Shown here one piece after another: positions 21,500 to 35,126 of a DNA stretch of 64,000 nt. Each line of letters begins with the position of its first letter. Position 1 is the first letter of the stretch. The position numbers and the translations under genes were made by a program. The notes under the pieces were generated by a model. It saw nothing but the letters and a program-made list of their open reading frames with translations. It ran no database searches and had not been told where the DNA came from. This DNA is from Cacajao melanocephalus (lineage: Eukaryota > Chordata > Mammalia > Primates > Pitheciidae), in assembly GCA_963573385.1 (NCBI GenBank), contig CAUYLG010041378.1, forward strand, positions 1 through 64,000. The letters run 5' to 3'.

Positions 21500-22635
21500 C
21501 ATTTTCCTGTTAAATTGGATTATTTATTATTGTGAAGTAGGCTTCTTCATCTCTATTGGTATTTCTTTTCTTAAAGTATAGTTTTTATATGGCATCAGCA
21601 ACTTTCTTTTGATTGAAATTAGAGTAGAACACTATTTTTTATCCTTTTTCTAAGAAAGTTAAATGGTCCATAGATTTAAAGTATGTTTGTGTGTGTGTCT
21701 GTGTGTGCAGGATATAGTTTTAGAGCATCAATTCTGATTTTTTAAATTGTAATTGGAATATTATTGTATATATACTTAATGAAATTACTGACATAGTTGG
21801 GTTTGATTATGGCATCTTATTATTAACTTTTTGTCTATTTTTTAAACACCCTATATCTTTTTTCTTTTTTAAATTAACTTGTATTTTTCTTTACTTTTTA
21901 TTTTACTAGCTCATTATTAAACATGTCTTTATTATGCATTCAGGATTTGCCCTAGACATTTTACTTGTGCCCTCAGTAAAAAGTACACTACTTTGTATTA
22001 TCATTTGTGTTATTCCTAAACAAATAAAAATAGTTTTTCCAATTTCCCTTTTTTCTCTCATCTTCTGTTAAATTATTGTCATTTTCAAATTTACAGATAC
22101 TTTGACCCTCACCGTGGTTTTATTTTTGGTTGACAAAGACAATAATCATTTTGTGTTACAGGGAATGCTCTTTATTTCTTTTTGAGTGTTCATGCTTTTA
22201 TTTGGAATAATTCTACCCAAATAGCCATTTTTATAATTTTCATATAATTCATATATGCTGATGTAAAGTTCTCCATTTTTATATAAAATTATATTAACAC
22301 TTTTACCTTTTTTGAGATTACTTTTACTGTCTATAGATCAGTTTTAGAAAAATTATATGCTGCTAATATATCAAATATGAATTTGCCAGCCTTTTTCTCT
22401 TCTTATATAGAAATTTCAGTTTTGAAAAATATTAAATTTTTGTGGCATTTCACATGTCTGAAATTTATTAATACATTTTATACATTTTCTTTCTGTATCA
22501 ACCTGAATAACTTATACTTACAAGTTCCAATTCACGAATCTTTGTTTCATTGTATTCAATCTGCTACTAATTTTTGTTTTTTTTTTAATTTTAGCATTTT
22601 CATTTGATTCTTATAAATTCTAGTTCTCTAGTTAA
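21500..22635 (-). mobile_element. Ancient L1M, 5' half (part 1)
   Basis: Antisense text with L1M-like words (tttaaagtatgtttgtgtgtg, acatagttgggtttga, then tagcattttcatttgattct). Diverged, so the call is tentative. It is supported by apparent continuation at 25350 on the other side of a younger L1. Confidence 0.45.
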
Positions 22636-23534
22636 ATCCCAAAAAGAGAAACAAAAACAAAAACCACATAGTCATCTCAATAGATGCAGAAAAGACTTTC
22701 AATAAAATTTAACACTCCATCATTTTAAAGTACTTAGCAAACTAGGCACTAAAGGAACACACTTCAATATAATAAGAGCTATCTAAAACAAACTCACAGC
22801 CAGCATCTTACTGAATGGGGGAAAGGGTGGAAGCATTCCCAGTGAAAACTACGACAAGACAAGGATGCTGCTTCTCACCACTCTTATTCAACATAGTACT
22901 GGAACTCTTACCTAGAACAATCTGGCAGGAGAAAGAAATAAAAGGCATCCAAATACAAAGAGAGGAAGTCCAACTACCCCAGTGTGCCAGTGATATGAAT
23001 TTTCTATGATAGAATTATAGAAAATTATATGTCTCTGTTCAAAAGCATCTTGATCTAATAAACAACTTTACTAAAGTCTCAGGATATAAAATCAATGTAC
23101 AAAAATTAATAACATTCCTATACACCAACAATATTCAAGCTCAAAGCCACATTAAAAAATGTGATCTCATTCATGATAGCCACAAAACAAATAAAATACT
23201 CAGAAATACACCTAATTAGGGAGGTGAAAAACCTTTACAAAGAGAATTACAAAACACTGTTCAATGAAAATCAGAGATGACACAAACAATGGAAAAACAT
23301 ACCATATTCATGAATAGGAAGAATAAATACTATTAAAATGGCCATATTGTCCAATGCAATGTAAAGTCTCAATGTTATTCCTATCAACCTACTAACGACA
23401 TTCTTCTTCACAGAATTAGAAAAAAAAATTTTAAAGTTTATGTAGAAGCAAAAAACAAATTTTAATAGCCAAGGAAACTCTAAGCATAAAGAACAAAGCT
23501 GAAGGCATCATGTTTGTGACTTCAAACTATACTA

Positions 23535-23638
23535 TTAAGTTGTTGCAAATGTAATTGCAGTTTCATCATTAAAAGTAATGGCAAAAACCAAAATTACTTT
23601 TAATGGCAAAAAACACAGTTATGTTTGCACCAATCTAA
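23535..23638. mobile_element. MADE1 (mariner-derived MITE), longer than usual
   Basis: Ends ttaagttgttgcaaatgt and ttgcaccaatctaa, with TA on both sides, inside L1 text that reads on across it. MADE1 is normally about 80 bases; this copy is 104. Its middle contains a perfect 12-base inverted pair, attaaaagtaat (23568-23579) and attacttttaat (23593-23604), with extra aatggcaaaaa text. Confidence 0.9.
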
Positions 23639-24366
23639 TATAAGGCTACAGTAACCAAAACAGCATGGTAACCATACAAAGACAGACACATAGACCAATG
23701 GAACATAAGGGAGAACCCAGAAATAATGCCATGCACATACAACCGCCTAATCTTCAACAAAGTCAACAAAAATAAGCAATGAAGAAAGGACTCTATTCAA
23801 TAAATGGTGCTGGGATAACTGGCTAGCCATATGCAGGAGACTGAAACTGGACCCCTTCCTTAGAATCAACTGAAGATGGATTAAAGACTTAAGTGTAAAA
23901 CCTAAAACTCTAAAAATTCTGGAAGATAACCTAGCAAATGTCATTCTGGACCTAGGCCCTGGCAAAGATTTCATGATGAAGGTGCCCAAAGCAACTGCAA
24001 CAACAACAAAAGAAATGAACTAATGGGACCTAATTTAATTAAAGTGCTTTTGCACAGCAAAAGAAACAATCAATAAACAGACACCCTACAGAATGAAAAA
24101 AAATTTTTGCAAGGGATGCATTTGACAAGGGCTAATATTTTGAATCAGGTACTTAAACCCACCTACAAGCAAAAAACCAATAACCCAATTAAAAAGCAGA
24201 CAAAGGACCTGAACAGACAATTCTCAGAATATATACATACCTTCAACAAGCCTATAAAAAATGCTCAACATCACTAATAAAGAGAAATGCAAATCAAAAC
24301 CGCAATGAGATACCATGCCACATCAATCAGAATGGCTATTACTAAAAAGTCAATAAATGCAGATGG

Positions 24367-24680
24367 TGGCTGGGTATTGTGGCTCACACCTGTAATCCCC
24401 ACACCTTGGGAGACCAAGGCAGGTGGATCACAAGGTCAGTAGATGGACACCATCCTGGCTAACACGATGAAACCCCATCTCGACTAAAAGTACAAAAAAT
24501 TAGCTGGGTGTGGTACCACGCCGGTCATCTCAACTACTTGGGAGGCTGAGGCAAGAGAATCACTTGAACTGGGGAGGCAAAGGTTGCAGTGAGCCTAGAT
24601 CCTGCCCCTACACTCCAGCCTGGGCAACAGAGTGAGACTCCATCTCAAAAAATAAAAATAAAATAAATAAAATATTAAAA
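24367..24680 (+). mobile_element. Full-length Alu (AluS-like), sense
   Basis: ggctgggtattgtggctcac through the A-rich linker and right arm to ccagcctgggcaacagagtg and an interrupted A-tail. L1 sequence flanks it on both sides. The left flank gcagatg and right flank acagatg suggest a short target duplication. Confidence 0.95.
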
Positions 24681-25349
24681 AGACAGATGCTGATGACAGG
24701 GTTGCAGAGAAAAAGGGAACACTCATGTACTGCTGATAGGAATTTAAATTCTTTCAACCACTGTGGAAAGCAGTTTGGTAATTCCTCAAAGATCTCAAAG
24801 CAGAATTATCACTCAATTTGACAATTCTATTATTGGATATATATCAAAAGGATACAAATTATTCTGTAATAAAATCTCATGTAAATGTATGTTCATCAGA
24901 GCATTATTCACAATAACAAGGACAAGGGATTAACCTAAATGCCCATCGATGGTGGACTGAATAAAGAAAGTGTGGTTCGCATACACCCTGGAATACCATG
25001 GAGCCATACAAAGAATGGGATTGTGTCCTTTGTTATTGGATAGAACTGGAGGTCATTATCCTAAGATAATTAACACAGGAACAGAAAACAAAATACTGAA
25101 CATTGTCACTTAAACGTGGGAGATAAATACTGAGTAGACATGAACACAAAGAAGAACAGCAGACAGTGGGGCCTACTTGAGGGTGGAGATTGAGAAGAGG
25201 GTGAGGATTGAAAAACTACTGAGTGGGTACTATGCTTATTACCCAGGCAACAATATAATCTGTACACCAAACCCCCATGACACCCATTTTACCTATGTTA
25301 TAAACCTACACATTTACCCTGGAACCTAAAACAGAATTCTTAAAAAAAT

Positions 25350-25650
25350 TGTCCTTTTTTTTTTTTAACTCTTAGCCATAGTTATTCTAATAGTTTTTCT
25401 AATAATTTTTATTATGTATAAATCTTTTTCTATTGACTTTTATATAATTGTAATTATTTGTTTCTATGTTGTGTTTCCTGGTAAACATGGCAAATTATTT
25501 TCTTGTTAAATGTATGAGTTTGTATGTGACAAATTGTAGTCACTCTGGATAAAGTAGTCTTCCATCAGAGAGGATTTATTTTTATTTATTTATGTATTGG
25601 CAAAAGACTGCAAAATAATAAAAAATTACCTGAGCTTACTACTGATTTTT
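25350..25650 (-). mobile_element. Ancient L1M, 5' half (part 2)
   Basis: After a T-rich run, text such as cttagccatagttattcta and tttttctattgactttta resumes the antisense L1M interrupted at 22635. Tentative. Confidence 0.4.
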
Positions 25651-26530
25651 CCTTTATTTCTAGGTCTCCAATTACCTCACACATATCCACTGAAAACCTA
25701 AAGTGTTTACTGATCTGCTTCCTACCTACAGTCTTTGAACTCAAATTGTTTTCTTCTCAGTACTGTAAAAATCTTGAGATCTATACTTGTTCTTTTTATT
25801 TAGCAGGTATATTCTGCTTGCTTTCTCTGCAGTTGGCCCATTTATGTTTAGCATATTATTTACTATACACCCCAAGGAGAAATTCCTGCAGAATGCTGGG
25901 TTTATTTCTTTATGTCCTTTTGTTCTTTGGGATTCTTTTCTCTGAAATCATTTTTACCTTTATAGACCCAAACTCCCTTATGTTTCACTTCTAAATTCAG
26001 TGAAACTGCATAAAATAATATGTACATTTTTTCTGTTAAGTACGTATTGCTCTAGTGTGAATCAGCAAATACTCTCAGGAAAAAACAAAGCTGCAGAGAA
26101 GGTTGGCTTGCATCAGTGAGCATTTCTTATCTCCAAGCTCTTTGTCCTTCATGCCTTGAATGCATTAGAATACTATGTGATGTTCTCACTTAATACATAT
26201 CTTTATTTTCTCATGAGTGTTAATCTTATCTAAACTTATGCTGTATAACTAATTAAAAAGAGAGAAAAGAAAATATACCTCGGTAGCCCCAGATTCCAAG
26301 GAGCTTACAAACACTTTCCACAAATATCAATTCAGTAATTGATTTATATTCTTCTAAATTGTTCTCTAATTAATACTAACTACAGAGATAATTATGTCTC
26401 TGTAGCACATTTACACTCTTCCGAACAAAATTGGCAATACGACAACCATATATTTTTCAAAGGCTATTTAATTAAATGTATAAGAAATTAATTCTATCCT
26501 CAGATAAATTTTCTGAGCTATCCATGATAG
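25651..26530. other. AT-rich DNA, nothing recognised
   Basis: An 82-codon frame (25746-25994) encodes a hydrophobic peptide typical of T-rich DNA. Not supported as a gene. Confidence 0.5.

Positions 26531-26533
<3 letters not shown>

Positions 26534-26585
<52 letters not shown>
26534..26585. repeat. (TG)n microsatellite
   Basis: About 50 bases of nearly pure TG repeat. Confidence 0.95.
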
Positions 26586-28494
<1,909 letters not shown>

Positions 28495-28850
28495 CTATAT
28501 TCAATTTTTTAAATCCAATGGGATGCATATTTATGTTGGGCATGAGAAAGAGGTACAGCTTTATTTTTCCCACAATTTGTTTCCTAGATCATTATTCCTT
28601 CAGATGACACTAAAATTATACATGTCATTAAGTTAAAGGAAAATTACGTAGCAAATATTTGTTATTAATTATGTCTAACAAATTTTATCTAGTTTTGTTA
28701 TTTTTATTCATAGGTATGTTTTCTACTTGTGACTAATATTTTAGTATATATTTTTAAGCTAGATGTTAGGGGTTTAAAGTAAAACATTTCTTATTTTGAT
28801 TTTGTAATCTGATATGATAAAGTAAGCTACTTTGTGTTTTGTTATTTTAT
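28495..28850. other. AT-rich DNA, nothing recognised
   Basis: No supported feature. Confidence 0.5.
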
Positions 28851-28854
28851 TTTA

Positions 28855-29130
28855 TTTATATATATATTTTTTATTGCACTTTAGGTTCTGGGGTACATGT
28901 GCAGATCATGCAGGATTGCTGCATAGGTACATACATGGCAATGTGGTTTGATGCCTCCATCCCCCTGTCACCTATATCTGGCATTTCTCCCCATGTTATC
29001 CCTCCCCAACCTCCCTACCGCCCACTGTCCCTCCCCTAGTCCCCCCCTACAGACCCAAGTGATTTATGTTCTCCTCCCTGTGTCCATATGTTCTCATTGT
29101 TCAAAACCCACCTATGAGTAAGAACATGCA
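28855..29130 (-). mobile_element. L1 3' end (same element as 29375-32040)
   Basis: Antisense primate L1 3' UTR and last ORF2 bases: tttaggttctggggtacatg to tatgagtaagaacatgcag. It stops there, an Alu follows, and L1 text resumes about 3.3 kb upstream in element coordinates. The short repeat gctacttt beside both outer ends (about 28824 and 32043) may be the target duplication. Confidence 0.9.
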
Positions 29131-29374
29131 GGTGAAGTGGCTCACACCTGTAATCCCAACCCTGTGGGAGGCTGAGGTGGGAGAATAGCTTGAGTCCTGG
29201 AGTTTGAGACAAGCCTGGGCAATAAAGTGAGACACCGTCTCTACAAAAAAATTAGCTGAGCCAAGTCATGCATGCCTGTGGTCCAAGCTACGTGGAAGGC
29301 TGAGGCAGGAGAATACATTTCCTGAGCCCAGAAGGTTGTGGTTGCAGTAAGCTATGCTGCACTTGCAGCCTAAG
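29131..29374 (+). mobile_element. Tailless Alu at an L1 deletion junction
   Basis: Starts inside the Alu 5' end (gtggctcacacctgtaatcc) and stops in the right arm at cttgcagcc, before the A-tail. The bases on either side belong to distant parts of one L1, so this Alu bridges a deletion. No target duplication seen. Confidence 0.85.
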
Positions 29375-29677
29375 TTTCTTTGTAAGTCATTAAGAACTTG
29401 CTTTATGTATCAGGATGCTCCTGTATTAGATGCACATATATTTAGGATCATTAGCTCTTCTTGTTGCATTGATCCTTTTACCATTATGTAATGCCCTTCT
29501 TTGTCTCTTTTGATCTTTGTTGGTTTAACGTCTATTTTATCAGACACTAGGATTGCAACTCCTGCTTTTTTTTTGTTCTCCATTCTTCCTCCATCCCTTT
29601 ATTTTGAGCCTATGTTTGTCCTTGCACATGAGATGGGTCTCCTGGATATAGCACACTAATGGATTTTGACTTTTTAT

Positions 29678-29941
29678 CTAATTTGTCAGTCTGTGTCTTT
29701 TGATTAGGGCATTTAGCCCATTTACATTTAAGGTTAATAATGTTATGTGTGAATTTGATGCTAGCTGGGTTTTTTGCCTGTTAGTTGATGCAGTTTCTTC
29801 CTTGTGTCGATGCTCTTTATCATTTGGCACATTTTTGGAGTGGCTGGTACTGGTTGTTCCTTCTATGTTTAGTGCTTCTTTCAGGGGCACTTGTAAGGCA
29901 GGCCTAGTGGTGATGAAATCTCTCAGCAATTGCTTTTTCAT
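29678..29941 (-). pseudogene. Read-through frame joining L1 ORF1 end and ORF2 start
   Basis: An 87-codon minus-strand frame. Its first part reads RDFITTRPALQVPLKEALN, the ORF1 C-terminus, and its last part SHITLLTLNVNGLN, the ORF2 endonuclease N-terminus. In intact L1 a stop-containing spacer separates the two; here the ORF1 stop is lost and the spacer is open in frame. The frame then stops in ORF2. A decay product, not evidence for a fused protein. Confidence 0.75.
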
Positions 29942-31510
29942 AAAGGATTTTATTTCTCCTTCACTTACGGAGCTTAGTTGGGCTGGATATGAAATTCAAC
30001 CTAGCATATATTTAGGTTGAATATAAATTCAACCTAGAAAGTTCTTTTCTTTAAGGATGTTGAATATTGGCCCCCACTCTCTTCTGGCTTGTAGGGTTTC
30101 TGCTGAGAGATCTGCTGTGAGTCTGATAGGCTGGCTTCCCTTTGTGGGTAACCCAACCATTCTCTCTGGCTGCCCTCAGCATTTTTTCCTTTATTTCAAC
30201 CCTGGTGAATCTGACAATTATGTGCCTTGGGTTAACTCTTCTTGAAGAATATCTTTCTGGTGTTCTCTGTATTTCCTGGACTTGAATGTTGGGCTGCCTT
30301 GCCAGGTTGGGAAAATTCTCCTAGGTAATACCCTGAAGAGTGTTTTACAGCTTGGATTCATTCTCTCCATCACATTCAGGTACACCTATCAAATGTAGAT
30401 TATGTCTTTTCACTTAAGCCCATATTTCTTGGAAGCTTTCTTTTCACTCTTTTTTCTCTAATCTTGCCTTCTTGTTTTATTTCATTGAGTTGATCTTCAA
30501 TCTCTGATATCCTTTCTTCTGCTTTGTTGATTCAGCTTTTGAAACTTGGGTATGCTTCACAAAGTTCTCCTGTTTTGTTTTTCAGCTCCATCAAGTCATT
30601 TATATTCTTCTCTAAGGTATTTATTTTTAACAGCATTTCGTCAAACGTTTTTTCAAGGTTCTTCATTTCTTTGCATTGGGTCAGAACATGTTATTTTAGC
30701 TCAGAAAAGTTTGTTATTACCCACCTTCTGAAGCCTGTTTCTGTCAATTCATCAGGCTCATTCTCCATCCAGCCTTGTTCCCTTGCTGGTGAGGCCATGT
30801 GATCTTTTGGAGGAGGAGAGGCATTCTGGTTTTGATGTCTTCTTTATGCACTGGTTTCTTCCCACTTTGAGGATTTAACTACATGTGGTCTTTGTAGTTG
30901 GTGATTTTTGGATGGAGTCTCTAAGTGGACATCCTTTTTGTTGATATTGAAGTTATTTCTTTCTGATTTTTATTTTTCATTCTTACAGTCAGGGCCCTCT
31001 GCTCTAGGACTGCTGGATCCCCAGACCCTACTTGCCTGGGGATCACCTGCAGTGGCTGCAGAACAGTAAGGGTTGCTGCTAGTTTCTTCTTCTGTTATCT
31101 TCATCCTAGAAGGATACCCACTAGATGTCAGCCTGAGCTCTCCTTTATGAGGTGTCTCTTTGGATATGTCGGGGTTGGGGAGCTGCTTGAGGAGACAGTC
31201 TGTCCCTTATAGGAGCTCAAGTGCTGAGCTGGGAGCTCCATTGTTCTATTCAGAGCTGTTGGGTAGGTACATTTAAGTCTGCTGCAGTGGAATTCATAAC
31301 AGCCTTTTTTCCCAGGTGCTCTGTCTTGGGAAGGTGGGGCTTTATTTATAAGTTCCTGACATGCTGCTGCCTTTTTTCAGAGATGTCCTGCCCAGCCAGG
31401 AAGTAGCCTAGTCACAGTCTGCCAGCAGAGGCATTGCTGAGTTGCCATGGGCTCTGCCCAGCTGCTCTGTGAACTTCCTTGTGGTTTAGTTTACGGAGGT
31501 ATAGTTAGAA

Positions 31511-31624
31511 CTGCCTCAGTAATGGTGCTCTGCCTCAGTAATGGTGAACTGTCTCAGTAATGGCAGACTGCCTCAGTAATGGCAGACTACCTCAGTAGTG
31601 GTGGACTGCCTCAGTATTGGTGGA
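31511..31624. repeat. Minisatellite, 6 x 19 bp
   Basis: Six consecutive 19-base units of the form ctgcctcagtaatggtgct begin at 31511, 31530, 31549, 31568, 31587 and 31606, with one to four changes per unit. They lie within the antisense L1 5' UTR, where a single related motif is normal, so they expanded locally. Confidence 0.95.
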
Positions 31625-32040
31625 CACCCTTCCCCTCACAGAGCTGAACTGTCCCGGGTCCAGCTGCACTTGCTGCGAAACTTTCAATCCAGAGTGTTTC
31701 ACATTGCTGGTTTTTGTGGAGGTGGGAACCACTGAGCCAGACCACCTGGCTCCCTGTTTCAGCCCATTTTTTTCAGTTGAATGGGCAGCTCTGTCTCCCA
31801 GGCATTCCAGGCACCAGTTGAAATGGCCTCCCAGATTTGTGTGAGTTTTTCTGCGGAGACCCACTGTGCCGGCTGAAACAGCTATGCTGAAAACTCGTGG
31901 CTCTTTTCATCCCAGGAATCTCCTGGTCTGTGGGCAGTAAAAACTTGTTTGGAAATGTGGTGATCTCTCACCCTCTGCATTGTTCTTACTGGGAACTGCA
32001 CTCCAGAGCTGTTCCTATTCGGCCTTCCTGGATCAGATTT

Positions 32041-32153
32041 GCTACTTTTACTTCTGATGTAGATTTTTACATTTTTTGATTTGCTTATTTGTTATTTGTA
32101 AAACGAAAGACTTCGTATGTACTTTTTAAAAAACATTTTAATGCAAGGGGCAT
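32041..32153. other. Short spacer
   Basis: AT-rich; no feature seen. Confidence 0.5.
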
Positions 32154-32505
32154 TGTATTAGTCCACTCTCAGACTGCTATAAATATACAATCCAAGACTG
32201 GAAAATTTATGAAAGAAAAAGGTTTAATTGTCTCACAGTTCTGCATAGCTGTGGAGGTCTCAGGAAACTTACAGTCATGGCAAAATGGGATGCAGGCACC
32301 GTCTTCTTAAGGTGACAGGATTATATGTGTGTGTGTGAAAAAGAAACCATCAAATACTTATAAAACCATCAGATTTCATGAGAACTCACTATCACAAGAA
32401 CAGCATGGCAGAAATCACCCCCATGATTCAGTCACTTCCCATCAGGTTTCTTCCTTGACACCTGGGGATTATAATTCAAGATAAAATTTGAGTGGGTACT
32501 GGTCA
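32154..32505 (-). mobile_element. THE1/MST-type MaLR LTR, antisense
   Basis: tgtattagtccactctcag, aaaaggtttaattgtctcac, aaaccatcagatttcatgag and attcaagataaaatttgagt occur in the reverse of THE1/MST LTR order. Apparently a solo LTR with a diverged outer end near 32505; a short GT run (32324-32337) lies inside. Confidence 0.85.
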
Positions 32506-32659
32506 CGAAGCAGAGGGAGGTAAAACTAATAGATCATATTCTTAAATGTATTATAATATGATTGGAATAAAATAACTTACATAAGGATAGTGGCATATAA
32601 AAGTAGGCTGTAATTTGAAATCTGTTTCATGTTGGTGGATGCAGACTAGAAATAATAAT

Positions 32660-32952
32660 ATTTTTTTTTTTTTGAGGCAGAGTCTTGCTGTGTCACCTAG
32701 GCTGCAGGTGCAGCATAGCTTACTGCAGCCACAACCTTCTGTGCTCAGGAGATGTGTCTTCCTGCCTCAGCCTTCCACGTAGCTTGGACCACAGGCATGC
32801 ATGGCTTGGCTCAGCTAATTTTTAAAATTTTTTTGTAGAGATGGTGTCTCACTTTATTGCCCAGGCTTGTCTCAAACTCCAGGACTCAAGCTATTCTCCC
32901 ACCTCAGCCTCCCACAGGGTTGGAATCACAGGTATGAGCCACTTCACCTGGA
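32660..32952 (-). mobile_element. Alu (AluJ-like), antisense
   Basis: T-run, then gaggcagagtcttgctgtgt through gctaatttttaaa to gagccacttcacctgg. Complete in outline but strongly diverged. Confidence 0.9.
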
Positions 32953-34550
32953 CAAATACTAAATTTCAGAAAAAAAAAATACAATGAGAAAAGACTTAAT
33001 TCAGGTTAGGTTCAGAAAGTATTTTCTTACTTCAAAGAACAGGTTCAGGGTAGGTTCTCTAGGTCACTGTGGTACTTAGTGCACTCCTTTATAAACAGCT
33101 TTTATTTGTCTACATGATTTCCTATGAGTTCAAGAAATGACAAGCTATGCCCTTTTGTACTGTAAAGGCAACAATATTGTTGAAAGAATTATTATATCAG
33201 TATAAAATATTAGTATTCAAAACAAAAATATTAGTTAATAATTATATTATTTAACATATTTTATTATCAACAATAATGCACTCTAAAATGTCAATAAAAT
33301 AGCTACCAGCAACATATCTTGACTTTATTTATATTAACAGTCTTGCTTTCAGTAAAATACCTATCGCAATGAGAAATGATTTCTTGTAATAACTTACATG
33401 TATCACATCTTAAAATATCAGCAGTAACATACTTTCCTATTAAGAACAGCATGGTTAATTTATTCTTACATGATTGACATTGGTAATTGACACAAATAAA
33501 AGTTGTTTCTTTTTTAAATGTCCTCGGCTGTATGATGGTGGAGAAGTTTAGAACACCATCATCTGTTACTCTTATAAATATATGAAAACAGCAAGAACAC
33601 ATCTGATGTTGAAGGAAAAGTTGCATTTTCAATCAGTGTCTTGTGAAACTAATTAGAAGTTCTGTCAGATAACGTAAATCAATGAAAGCTATATGTAATA
33701 TCCTATTCACAGCATCTGCTTCTCTGAGAGTTTGCCTTTTTTACATTTGCAAGAAATTGGAAAATATAAATAACAATTTGAAGAAAAAAATAACTGACTT
33801 TTTTTTTGTTTAAAAATCCTCAAAATAAAATTTTCAAATAACAAAAAGTAAACAATATTATTAGCTTAGGTTGCGTAATTTAGGCTCAAACTATACAGTT
33901 TATTTTTGTAACCCAATGCCTTTCAAATTGTCTGGCATGAAATTGGTGTTCAATAGCTGTCTTTAAATTGATAGTGAACTGAGATTAAAGAAAAAATAGA
34001 CATAATTTATTAAAATAGAGTGAGAATCTATGACTAGATTGCCATAATTAATGGACAAGCAGTGGAGTTATTATGAAACTGAAGTTAGTAAAACCTGAGA
34101 AATGAACAAGTTTATCTATTTGTTCTTGGATCTATAATATCACTTAATCCACTGCTCATTTAGGGTGATTTGTGAAAACTACATACAGTAAAATGAAAAT
34201 AAATATTAAGCTATTACAACCATGGAAAATGTGCATAAAAATGAAAGATGCACATTTGAAGAGATAACACCACTTCCAGTATGTGTATTTCAATTAAAAC
34301 AATAAAATTCACGTTTTTACTTTTACATCACTGAAAATTTTTCTACAATTAAAGAACTGATGAACAAATACAGATATTTTATCTACCTTACTGACCCGCC
34401 TAATCAGTAATCATTTTATGTATATCTAAATGTGTTCAAATTATATTTTATATTTTATAGTATGATATCCATAAAAACTGAGGGTTCAGATTTAATCTGA
34501 AACTATTAACTAAATCCAAAGAAATATAATGGCAAATCTACAGTTTTTTT
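32953..34550. other. Single-copy AT-rich DNA
   Basis: Mostly unrecognised. A weak L2-like 3' end may lie at about 33905-33975 (caatgcctttcaaattgtct, ggtgttcaatagct). A minus-strand 109-codon frame (33303-33632) is cysteine-rich but matches nothing I know. Confidence 0.4.
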
Positions 34551-34554
34551 TTTA

Positions 34555-34962
34555 AATGAAGCTTTCTAAGAGACTGTCAAACTATCTTCTAAAGTAGCTA
34601 CACTATTTTTCATTTCATTCAGCGATGAATGAGAGTTCCTATTGCTCCACATCCTTCCCCAGCATTTACTATTTTCAGTGTTTTGTATTTTGGTGATTCT
34701 AATAATTTAGATTGTTTTGAATGTTGGTGATTCTAATAATTTAAAACAAATTAAAATTTGTTTTAGTTTACAAATTCTTAATGGTATATGATGTAGAGCA
34801 TGTTTTCATGTGTTTGTCACATACCATTTTTGGAAAGGTTACCATTTATGTGTTTTGCCAATTTTTTATTCAATTGGTTCATTTTCTTATTGTTAAGTGT
34901 AATTGAGTTGACCTTTTTCTTATTGTTTATTTTCTTATAGTTGAGTTTTAAAGGTTATAATG
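34555..34962 (-). mobile_element. Ancient L1M ORF2 fragment, antisense
   Basis: gagagttcctattgctccac, atccttccccagcattta and tttattcaattggttcattt follow the reversed L1M ORF2 C-terminal text. A short direct duplication (ttggtgattctaataattta) occurs near 34691-34745. Confidence 0.7.
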
Positions 34963-34964
34963 TA

Positions 34965-35126
34965 AGTTATTTCCAGAATGAGCTATAGTTTCAATGAAAT
35001 CCCAAGTAAAACCCAGCAAGTTATTTTATGTACATTGACAAACTGATTCAAGATTTATATGGGAAGGAAAAAAAAACGCAGAGTAGCCAACATAACATCA
35101 AAAAAGAGGAATAAAGTCACAGTTTT
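34965..35126 (+). mobile_element. L1M ORF2 fragment, sense (part 1)
   Basis: cagcaagttattttatgtac and gacaaactgattcaagattt are L1M ORF2 in sense orientation. The text breaks at ataaagtcacag and continues at 36831, so the GC-rich LTR inserted here. Confidence 0.75.

Larger units (their letters stand above)
22640..25345 (+). mobile_element. L1P (older L1PA/L1PB), 5'-truncated, with MADE1 and Alu inserted
   Basis: Sense L1 from the RT part of ORF2 to the 3' end. The frame 22815-23009 starts GERVEAFP and carries RQGC, but where ORF2 normally has FADD it reads CASD, so the first RT catalytic aspartate is lost. The 3' UTR ends near 25345 (accaaacccccatgacaccc, tacacatttaccctgg). Interrupted by MADE1 (23535-23638) and an Alu (24367-24680). 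Stops and shifts throughout. Confidence 0.9.
29375..32040 (-). mobile_element. L1 5' half: ORF2 start, ORF1, 5' UTR
   Basis: Antisense primate L1 running from the ORF2 endonuclease region through ORF1 (about 29830-30865) and the 5' UTR to the element's true start near 32040, recognised by gagctgttcctattcggcc (the reversed gccgaatagg start). The ORF1 start codon is changed to GTG near 30863-30865. The 5' UTR contains a 6 x 19 bp minisatellite. Inactive. Probably L1PA/L1PB; subfamily not fixed. Confidence 0.9.

Noticed and set aside
31511..31624. Regular repeats that could suggest a CRISPR-like array
   Set aside because: Units are contiguous with no spacers and lie in an L1 5' UTR; this is a minisatellite in a mammalian genome.
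28824..32051. gctacttt on both sides of the L1 at 28855-32040 as a certain target duplication
   Set aside because: Only eight bases, and separated from the element by T-rich sequence on one side; mentioned as possible, not claimed.
33303..33632. 109-codon minus frame with CxxC pairs (CQSCKNK, CDTCK) suggesting a zinc finger
   Set aside because: Spacing fits no zinc-finger family I know, and cysteine codons are common in this base composition.
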